DNA from: an uncultured Actinomycetes bacterium
GTDB taxonomy: Bacteria; Actinomycetota; Thermoleophilia; Solirubrobacterales; Solirubrobacteraceae
Direction: 5' to 3'
Assembly: GCA_937888775.1 (NCBI GenBank)
Contig: CALAQT010000519.1
Span: 1-10,883 of the forward strand
Length of the DNA: 10,883 nucleotides
Position 1 is the first letter of the stretch. The number at the start of each line of letters is the position of its first letter. The position numbers and the translations under genes were made by a program. The notes under the pieces were generated by a model. It ran no database searches. It saw only the letters and a program-made list of their open reading frames with translations, and was not told the origin of the DNA. Positions 6,688-10,883 of the stretch are shown here, one piece after another.

Positions 6688-7143
6688 CTAGCCTTTGGCC
6701 AGTCGGAACACCGGATGGTCCGGCGCGATCCGGCGGAGCTCGTCGTCGGTGGAGTCGGGTCCGACGCCGCCAAAGAATGCTCCGACTTCGAACTTCCACT
6801 TCTTCAAGTAGGCCCGCAGAAGTAGCGGCTTCTCGTCGTCGGAGAGTTCCGTGGCCATGAATGGCTCGGTCCGCCGCCCAACCCGCAGCCGCCCTGTACC
6901 ACTCGCTCGCAGGTTCTTGACCCACTGCGTGTGACCGCGTGGCGCGACCAAATAGTCGAATCCGTCGTATCGGAGCAGGTTCACGGGTGTCTGTCGCCAT
7001 TCGCCCGACTTGCGGCCCTGTACCTCGAGCACGCGCGAGCCGTACACGCTGACGCCCAGGCGCGTGAGCGCAGCGACAAACCGGTTGAAGACGTTGGTGG
7101 TGAACCATCCCGGACGCTGGTAGTGCTCGGCCACCGAGACCAT
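6688..7143 (-). CDS. F420-dependent nitroreductase-family (Ddn-like, DUF385) protein
   Basis: The 151-residue product belongs to the deazaflavin-dependent split-barrel family, small cytoplasmic or membrane-associated enzymes that use reduced cofactor F420 to reduce quinones, nitro compounds or similar substrates. An N-terminal amphipathic helix (FTTNVFNRFVAALTRLG, 14-30) precedes the signature GRKSGEWRQTPVN (43-55). LVAPRGHTQWVKNLRAS (65-81) is the family's second signature, in which W.KNL replaces the usual WY.NL. Length is normal for the family. The chosen start gives MVSVAEHYQRPGWF, matching the family's N-terminus. The frame continues upstream to an ATG at 7206, but the extra 21 residues are Arg/Pro-rich and unlike the family. 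The ribosome-binding site is weak (GGCAGA adjoining the start). No operon partner is visible, and the substrate cannot be deduced. Confidence 0.85.
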   Translation of the reverse strand: MVSVAEHYQRPGWFTTNVFNRFVAALTRLGVSVYGSRVLEVQGRKSGEWRQTPVNLLRYDGFDYLVAPRGHTQWVKNLRASGTGRLRVGRRTEPFMATELSDDEKPLLLRAYLKKWKFEVGAFFGGVGPDSTDDELRRIAPDHPVFRLAKG

Positions 7144-7602
7144 TCTGCCGAATCCGCGAGCCGGTCGACGGGCTCTTGAGCTCAACAGCGGAGGCGGCCA
7201 TGTCATGCGGAACCACCGCCCGCAACTGCGCCGGTCGCCTCAGGCCTCAATTTCATCGCAGACCGTTCAGCGACTCTTTCGCGCCGGGCGCCGGAAAGCG
7301 CGACTGCTGCTGGCGACGCGCACCTACGCATCGTCGCGCATATGCATCCGTTCGAGCGGGCCCCGCATCCGGCGAGCACCGCGGCGTGCTCATGAGCGCT
7401 TCCCGTTCGCCGCGCTCATTACAGCTACCACGATTTGCTCGAAGCGGTAGATCAGCTCGTCGACTCCAAACGGCGAGAGCGCCGCTTCGAGTCGGTTGAA
7501 CCCGGGATACCGTCACGCACCGCGGTCTAACGTAAAGGGCGCGACGCGGTCGCCCACAGCCGCGCGGCCGCGTGATCCGGTTTCAACCATAGGAGGTGCG
7601 CG
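7144..7602. other. Gap between the divergent reductase and recombinase genes
   Basis: This stretch should contain both promoters but I could not place them firmly. A 44-residue open stretch at 7396-7530 (+) contains a protein-like run (HYSYHDLLEAVDQLVDSKRR) with no usable start, possibly a gene remnant. GCGAC/GTCGC (7541-7553) forms a small hairpin just before the recombinase gene, and TAACGT at 7527-7532 is a possible -10 box. Confidence 0.35.
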
Positions 7603-8305
7603 ATGCACCCAACCCTCCAGAACGCCGCCGGCCATCCGCGCGCCGCGGTCACGATGCCCGGCTACCACGCGGGCCGCCCACCCCGCAACAAGGGCCGACG
7701 CTACCCGCCGGACCCGCCCACCGTCGAGGAGATCATCGCCGTGATGCGGTCCGCTGGCACCGGCTCGGATGGAATCAGGCTCCGCGCTTATCGTCGTGCT
7801 CTGGCGCGCAGGGCTGAGAATCAGCGAAGCGCTCGCGCTCGCCGAGACCGACATGGACGCCCGCCGCGGAGCTGTCCTCATCCGCCGAGGAAAAGGCGAC
7901 AAGCGCCGCGAGGTCGGAATGGACGCCTGGGCATGGGAACAACTCGAACCCTGGCAGTACCTCCGCACCCGTTTCCCGGTCGGCTCGTTCTTCTGCGTGA
8001 TCCACGGCCCCACCGCCGGACGCAACTGGGAAGCCGCGTCCGCGCGCCGGCAACTCACTCGCACCGCCGCAGCTGCAGGAGTGCGACGCCGGCTCGCGCC
8101 ACACCAGCTCCGGCACGCGCACGCAGTCGAGATGGCGCGCGAAGGCGTCCCGCTCGTCGTCATCCAGAGGCAACTCGGGCATGCCCACCTCGGGGTCACC
8201 TCGATCTATCTCCAAGGCATCGACAACTCAGAGATCATCGACACCGTCCACGCCCGACGACCACCCATGATCCCCGCCAGCGCCGGCCTCCGCACGACGC
8301 TGTAA
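7603..8305 (+). pseudogene. Tyrosine recombinase/integrase with a single frameshift
   Basis: Intact members of this family cut and rejoin DNA through a tyrosine-DNA intermediate. A strong ribosome-binding site (AGGAGGT, 7591-7597) precedes ATG 7603. The first frame reads about 62 residues, through TVEEIIAVM to GIRLRA, then continues into an Arg-rich nonsense frame. The catalytic domain resumes in the next frame from CTT 7787: LIVVLWRAGLRISEALAL. All catalytic residues are present in that frame: Arg in GLRISE, Lys in RRGKGDK, HQLRH, LGHAH, and Tyr in SIYLQG. Restoring two bases at CGCGCTT (7783-7789) would give one ~234-residue protein, shorter than XerC/D (~300) because the N-terminal core-binding domain is minimal. 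ATG 7769 could express a truncated catalytic domain of 178 residues. No tRNA or paired attachment repeats were found. Alternatives are a sequencing error or a programmed shift; I see no slippery run supporting the latter. Confidence 0.85.
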
Positions 8306-8310
8306 CCAGC

Positions 8311-8333
8311 ACCCAGCCGAGCGGCCGTTGGGT
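8311..8333 (+). terminator. Possible terminator after the recombinase
   Basis: ACCCA (8311-8315) pairs with TGGGT (8329-8333), and GCC (8316-8318) pairs with GGC (8323-8325), with a 3-base bulge. The imperfect stem begins five bases after the stop codon. There is no T-tract. Confidence 0.35.
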
Positions 8334-8675
8334 ACACCAACACGCCGCCCGAGCGATCAACCCACGCGAGCTTCGCGCTACGGCGCGGCCGCGTTGCAGG
8401 TCGCCGATAGCGGGCCTGGCGACGACGCCGAATCAGGAGCCGCAGTAGCTATGCGCGTTTACAACTGCCGGGCCGGCCCCGATCGTGTCGCCCGAATGCC
8501 CGTCCGGAGCTGCGGGCCGCGCAGGCGGCGCTGCTGGAGCTCATGACCTGCGGTTCGGTCCGGGGCCTGGCGGGTCGATGACCGGCCCTGGGGTCGCTGG
8601 TGCGCCAGCGGTGACGCGGCCACGTCGGGTGTCGCGCCAGGGCGATGCTCGGAGGCGGGTGCGCTACGCTGGCAG
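8334..8675. other. Gene-free stretch after the recombinase
   Basis: No gene can be supported. One frame ending at the TGA 8579-8581 reads a coherent helix-like run (PELRAAQAALLELMTCGS) but has no start or family match and may be a remnant. A -10-like TACGCT (8665-8670) near the end is discussed with the candidate RNA. Confidence 0.35.
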
Positions 8676-8787
8676 GGTCAGATAGCGAGGGCAACCAGAG
8701 GGCGAGACCTTCATCTGAACGTCCCCTTCCCGCGAAAGCCGCCTGATCTTCTGATGGCCGAGAGTCCACCTACGGGTGGGCTTTCCG
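8676..8787 (+). ncRNA. Candidate small RNA between a -10 box and a stable hairpin
   Basis: TACGCT (8665-8670) predicts a start near 8676. TCAGAT (8678-8683) can pair with ATCTGA (8713-8718), closing a 29-base internal region. The unit ends at the hairpin 8761-8784 followed by TTTCC-type sequence. No reading frame on this strand fits between these signals. I compared it by eye with SRP RNA, TPP, c-di-GMP, glycine and guanidine motifs and found no full match. It may equally be an untranslated fragment. Confidence is low because no -35 is visible. Confidence 0.3.
8761..8787 (+). terminator. Hairpin with a UACG tetraloop and short T-run
   Basis: AGAGTCCACC (8761-8770) pairs with GGTGGGCTTT (8775-8784): ten pairs, two of them G-T wobbles, around TACG. 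As + strand RNA this is C(UACG)G, one of the most stable tetraloops; on the - strand the loop is not of that type. The stem runs into TTT then CC. It sits six bases beyond the stop of the - strand ORF at 8790, so it could serve both directions, but its form favours the + strand. Confidence 0.6.
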
Positions 8788-8789
8788 CG

Positions 8790-8978
8790 TTAACAGGCAC
8801 CGCAGCCGCCCCCCTTGTTGCGCGGCGCCTTTCCAGCCCTCACACGCCGGCCCGTCCAGCTCGATACTCCTCGGAAGCGACTCGAACCTTGCCAATCGAC
8901 GCTCGAGGTGCGGTGTGGGACGTATCTCTGGAGGACGGCCCGCGCCTTGCGGAGCATCAGTCCGTCGAGCCCGTCCAT
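8790..8978 (-). CDS. Hypothetical 62-residue protein with a Gly/Cys-rich C-terminus
   Basis: I do not recognise this protein. It starts MDGLDGLMLRKARAVLQRYV, an amphipathic helix with GC-ending codons, then becomes Arg/Ser/Trp-rich and ends NKGGGCGAC. It lies 43 bases downstream of the DUF7668-like gene on the same strand and could share its transcript; a hairpin follows 6 bases after the stop. GTG at 8981 is an alternative start directly before ATG 8978. No good ribosome-binding site is visible. The short tail with two cysteines among glycines could bind metal or be a modification site, as in some peptide precursors, but no maturase gene is visible in this window. It may also be a chance frame. 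Confidence 0.35.
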   Translation of the reverse strand: MDGLDGLMLRKARAVLQRYVPHRTSSVDWQGSSRFRGVSSWTGRRVRAGKAPRNKGGGCGAC

Positions 8979-9021
8979 CACGCACTCGACGAGCGCGAAA
9001 GCGGTGCCGGACGGCGGCGGA

Positions 9022-9684
9022 TCAGGGCAGGATGTCGTTCAGCGTCGCCGTGAACCGCTCGCCGGACTCCTCGAGCTCGCCCTCGATGTGCAGGCGTGCC
9101 GGGCCGGTCTCGGTCCACAGGTCGAGGAAGTAGGCCCAGCCCGGCAGGTCCAGATCGTCGGACTTGGCGATCGCCTCGACCCGGTAGATCTCGCGCGGCG
9201 GCAGCACCAGCGACTCGGGGCAGTCGTCCTCGACGCGACGGCGCAGGTCCTCGACTCTGAGCCGATCGCCAGACGCGACGCGGAGCTCCTCGTAGTCGCC
9301 GTCCACGACGAGGCCGACGACGTCCTCCAGTGCCCGGTACATCGGCTCGGGCATCAGCTCGAGCGATTCGACGATCTCTCCCCGTCCGCCCAACTCGTGG
9401 CTCGGCGTCAGGTCGAGCCGGCTGTAGAAGTAGTCCTCGCACGCCGCGCGCGCCTGGCGGCGGATGCTCTTGGACAACCCCGCGGTACCGAGCGCAAAGA
9501 CTGCCGCAGCGATCGCCTCCTCGAGCGTTCCGTGGCGGCGCGTCAGCTGCGCGGTGATCGCGCGACCGTGCTCGGTGTCGCGCGCCATCGATGAGCCGTC
9601 CAACAGAATCGAGGGAGCGTCGTGGCGGCTGTAGCCCGCGCAGGCCCGCACCGCAGAATGAAGGACGATCAGGTGGTCGCCCAT
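9022..9684 (-). CDS. Hypothetical protein with a DUF7668-like C-terminal domain
   Basis: This 220-residue protein looks cytoplasmic, with no signal peptide or membrane segment. The N-terminal half (about 34-95) is helical and Ala-rich (TLEEAIAAAVFALGTAGLSKS, then RRQARAACEDYFYSRLD). The C-terminal domain (about 118-220) has the order of DUF7668-type domains: a GDYEEL segment, RLRVEDLRRRVED, LVLPPREIYRVEAI, then FLDLWTETGPARLHIEGEL and a final LNDILP. This assignment is from memory of the pattern and moderate only. Codon bias supports coding. The start is unsure: ATG 9684 gives the longest form and ATG 9588 (MARDTEHG) a 188-residue form, neither with a clear ribosome-binding site. The frame stays open and protein-like upstream of 9684 to a TAG at 9768-9766. 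No function is known to me. Confidence 0.7.
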   Translation of the reverse strand: MGDHLIVLHSAVRACAGYSRHDAPSILLDGSSMARDTEHGRAITAQLTRRHGTLEEAIAAAVFALGTAGLSKSIRRQARAACEDYFYSRLDLTPSHELGGRGEIVESLELMPEPMYRALEDVVGLVVDGDYEELRVASGDRLRVEDLRRRVEDDCPESLVLPPREIYRVEAIAKSDDLDLPGWAYFLDLWTETGPARLHIEGELEESGERFTATLNDILP

Positions 9685-9771
9685 TACGCCCGCGCGGGTG
9701 ATGGGTCGCCGGGCGTCATCCGGATCGGCCAGTTCGCCGAACGCGTGGTAGTAGCGCTGCCACGACTATGC

Positions 9772-9777
9772 ATCCTA
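9772..9777 (-). promoter_or_regulatory. Candidate -10 box (TAGGAT) for the DUF7668-like gene
   Basis: On the - strand TAGGAT lies at 9777-9772, a good match to the actinobacterial -10 consensus, predicting a start near 9765. That gives about 80 bases of leader to ATG 9684. No -35 is clear. Confidence 0.3.
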
Positions 9778-10086
9778 CGAATACAGAACGACCCCCGCCG
9801 CGTGTGACGAGGACTCGAAAGAGCCACAGCGCCGTGGCGGGACGGGAGAGTGCCGCCATTCGACGAAGCGAGCACTCTCGCTTTCGGACGGATGCGGGCA
9901 TCCCTAGCCGCTCCCCCGCAGGCTCTCGCAACCGACGAGCAGCGACCGCGGGGTGTGGGCCACGGCGCGGAGCCTCCGGGATCGCTCCGTCGCCAAATCC
10001 GGGGCCGACGCGGAGTCGTTCAGCGTTGCCGTGTTGCATCGCTGGGCTGGCGAGGTGTGGTCGTTTCGCGGCCGCGGGTCAGGCGA
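9778..10086. other. Gap between the divergent DUF7668-like and yciH genes
   Basis: No gene is supported here; frames are Arg-rich on both strands. The stretch holds the paired hairpins at 9846-9883 and probably the promoters of both flanking transcripts. Confidence 0.45.
9846..9883. repeat. Two overlapping, mutually exclusive hairpins
   Basis: GAGAGTGC (9846-9853) pairs exactly with GCACTCTC (9872-9879) across an 18-base spacer. AAGCGAG (9866-9872) pairs exactly with CTCGCTT (9877-9883) around CACT. Both need bases 9872 and 9877-9879, so only one can form at a time. Such an arrangement is typical of attenuators or switches, but no gene start is near enough to show what it would control. Confidence 0.4.
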
Positions 10087-10102
10087 TACCGTGGAGGCCA
10101 TG
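10087..10102 (+). promoter_or_regulatory. -10 box placed for a leaderless yciH transcript
   Basis: TACCGT (10087-10092) ends 7 bases before ATG 10100, the usual distance from a -10 box to the first transcribed base, so the transcript may begin at the start codon. GGAGG (10093-10097) is too close to the ATG to act as a normal ribosome-binding site. GTG 10091 is in frame but would overlap the -10. Confidence 0.45.
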
Positions 10103-10429
10103 AAGCCGGACTCCCGGGTCGTGTACTCGACGGTCGATGGCGATCTGCGCAAGGCGCGTGACCCTGGGCTGAGGGAGCGGCGGGCCGATGGCGATCGCGT
10201 CAAGGTCCGGCGCGAGGTCGCGGGCCGCCGCGGCAAGGCCGTGACCACCGTCTCGGGTGTGCCGGTCGACGACGTGGGGCTGAAGGAGCTCGCGGGGAAA
10301 CTCAAGAAGCGCTGCGGCGTCGGCGGCTCGGTGAAGAATGGCGTGATCGAGATTCAGGGCGATCATCGCGATGTGGTGGTCCAGATGCTGGAGGCCGAGG
10401 GCTACAGGCCCGTCCTTGCCGGAGGGTGA
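10100..10429 (+). CDS. yciH: YciH/SUI1-family translation initiation factor
   Basis: This 109-residue cytoplasmic protein belongs to the YciH branch of the eIF1/SUI1 family, which binds the small ribosomal subunit and affects initiation fidelity, probably under stress. A charged N-terminal tail (1-45) precedes the SUI1 domain (about 46-107), which shows KAVTTVSGVPVDD, the basic helix LKELAGKLKKRCGVGG, and the signature GSVKNGVIEIQGDHRD followed by EGYRPVLAGG. This matches the family closely in both order and length. The frame is open well upstream, but the preceding residues do not resemble the family and ATG 10100 begins MKPDSRVVYST, the usual N-terminus. Its TGA shares one base with the ATG of the next gene (TGATG, 10427-10431), so the two are very likely co-transcribed and translationally coupled. 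Confidence 0.93.
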   Translation: MKPDSRVVYSTVDGDLRKARDPGLRERRADGDRVKVRREVAGRRGKAVTTVSGVPVDDVGLKELAGKLKKRCGVGGSVKNGVIEIQGDHRDVVVQMLEAEGYRPVLAGG

Positions 10430-10788
10430 TGCGCGTCGATAAGTGGCTGTGGACGGCGCGGCTGTTCAAGACGCGCGCGCTGGCGGCGCAAGCCGTCAAG
10501 GGCGGGCGCGTGCACGTCAACGGGGTGGCGGTCAAGCCGGGCCGTGAGGTCGGGCCCGGTGACGAACTCGAGCTGGCTCTCGGTCCCGTCCGGCGGACTG
10601 TGATCGTGCGCGGCGCGGCGGAGCGCCGCGTGTCGGCCGCAGAGGCGGCGAACCTGTATGACGAGACGGAGGAGAGCGTCGCAGAGCGCGAGCGCCAGGC
10701 GGAGCTGCGCCGGCTCGCCGGGCCGGTCGATCTCGGCGGGCGGCCGACCAAGCGCGACCGCCGCCGCTTCGACGCTGGCCGGCGCTAG
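10429..10788 (+). CDS. hslR: Hsp15-like S4-domain RNA-binding protein
   Basis: The 119-residue product matches the Hsp15 family, small S4-domain proteins that bind 50S ribosomal subunits still carrying a nascent chain-tRNA after stalling; the related RqcP acts in ribosome rescue. The S4 domain (1-60) begins MRVDKWLWTARLFKTRALAA and continues KGGRVHVNGVAVKPGREVGPGDELEL in the typical two-part pattern. The acidic/basic helical tail ends in the family hallmark GRPTKRDRRR (104-113). ATG 10429 is chosen over the in-frame GTG 10426 because it gives the conserved MRVDKWLW start. It overlaps the yciH stop by one base and is followed at once by a T-tract terminator, so the operon probably ends here. 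Pairing with YciH suggests a joint role at stressed ribosomes, which is inference. Confidence 0.93.
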   Translation: MRVDKWLWTARLFKTRALAAQAVKGGRVHVNGVAVKPGREVGPGDELELALGPVRRTVIVRGAAERRVSAAEAANLYDETEESVAERERQAELRRLAGPVDLGGRPTKRDRRRFDAGRR

Positions 10789-10800
10789 CCGGAAGTTTTT
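10779..10800 (+). terminator. Intrinsic terminator of the yciH-hslR operon
   Basis: CCGGC (10779-10783) and GCCGG (10788-10792) pair around GCTA, then AAG and five T (10796-10800). The stem overlaps the hslR stop codon. This is the only terminator in the window with a clear T-tract. The remaining 83 bases of the window hold nothing I can identify. Confidence 0.6.
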
Positions 10801-10883
10801 GGTCTTGCGGCGCTGAATCGTGTTGATTGGCGGGCGATTCGGCGCTGCGGGGCTGGCTGGTTCTGTCTACGTTTTGAGCTTGG

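Noticed and set aside
7396..7530. 44-residue protein-like frame
   Set aside because: No start codon other than an internal TTG, no ribosome-binding site and no family match; mentioned only as a possible remnant.
7769..7800. Programmed ribosomal frameshift in the recombinase
   Set aside because: CGCGCTT is not a known slippery heptamer and no stimulating structure is evident; mutation or sequencing error is simpler.
8676..8760. TPP- or c-di-GMP-riboswitch-like words (CCTGATCT, AGGGCAACC)
   Set aside because: Only isolated words match; the required partner motifs and spacing are missing, and no gene starts downstream.
3592..10201. Repeated GCGATCGC octamer resembling the cyanobacterial HIP1 word
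   Set aside because: Most copies I saw lie in genes and encode Ala-Ile-Ala with favoured codons, so codon use explains them.
1..10883. CRISPR arrays, tRNA and rRNA genes, insertion sequences with terminal repeats
   Set aside because: I looked on both strands and saw no regularly spaced repeats, no complete tRNA arms and no transposase gene.

Overview
The window is GC-rich DNA (roughly two-thirds G+C by eye) with strongly GC-biased third codon positions, Ala/Arg-rich proteins and TANNNT-type -10 boxes placed just before start codons. Together with an F420-type (Ddn-like) reductase gene and a short tyrosine recombinase of a type I associate with soil Actinobacteria, this suggests a high-GC actinobacterium, plausibly Thermoleophilia/Solirubrobacterales. 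The taxonomy is inference. Coding density is low for a bacterium: about 40% of the window carries no gene I can support, and several gaps are rich in inverted repeats, so it reads as an accessory or plastic region.

Layout. 1-886: no recognisable gene. 887-1924 (+): exported pepsin-type (A1-like) aspartic protease homologue with both catalytic Asp-Thr-Gly motifs. 1925-2678: gene-free, with many perfect inverted repeats, three copies of an 11-bp motif and an operator-like CAACCC/GGGTTG cluster. 2679-5154 (+): a multi-pass membrane protein, a DesK/LiaS-type histidine kinase and a NarL/LuxR-type response regulator, joined by two ATGA overlaps. A strong hairpin near the kinase start suggests the kinase may also be uncoupled from the first gene. 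5155-6014: gene-free, with hairpins and a fourth copy of the 11-bp motif. 6015-6164 (+): tiny two-helix membrane protein. 6688-7143 (-): F420-dependent nitroreductase-family protein. 7603-8305 (+): tyrosine recombinase broken by one frameshift but keeping all catalytic residues. 8334-8789: gap with a promoter-to-terminator unit that could encode a small RNA. 8790-9684 (-): a small ORF with a Gly/Cys-rich tail behind a DUF7668-like protein gene. 9685-10099: gap with two competing hairpins. 10100-10788 (+): a yciH/SUI1 factor and an Hsp15-like S4 protein in a one-base-overlap operon with an apparently leaderless start and a T-tract terminator.

How the genes work together. The clearest functional units are the membrane protein/kinase/regulator cassette, probably an envelope-sensing and transcription-response unit, and the YciH-Hsp15 pair, both ribosome-associated factors and so a possible translation-stress pair. 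I did not find a convincing new multi-gene system. The items most worth checking are the bacterial pepsin homologue, the structured gap upstream of the two-component genes, the hairpin/alternative start of the kinase, the frameshifted recombinase and the candidate small RNA.
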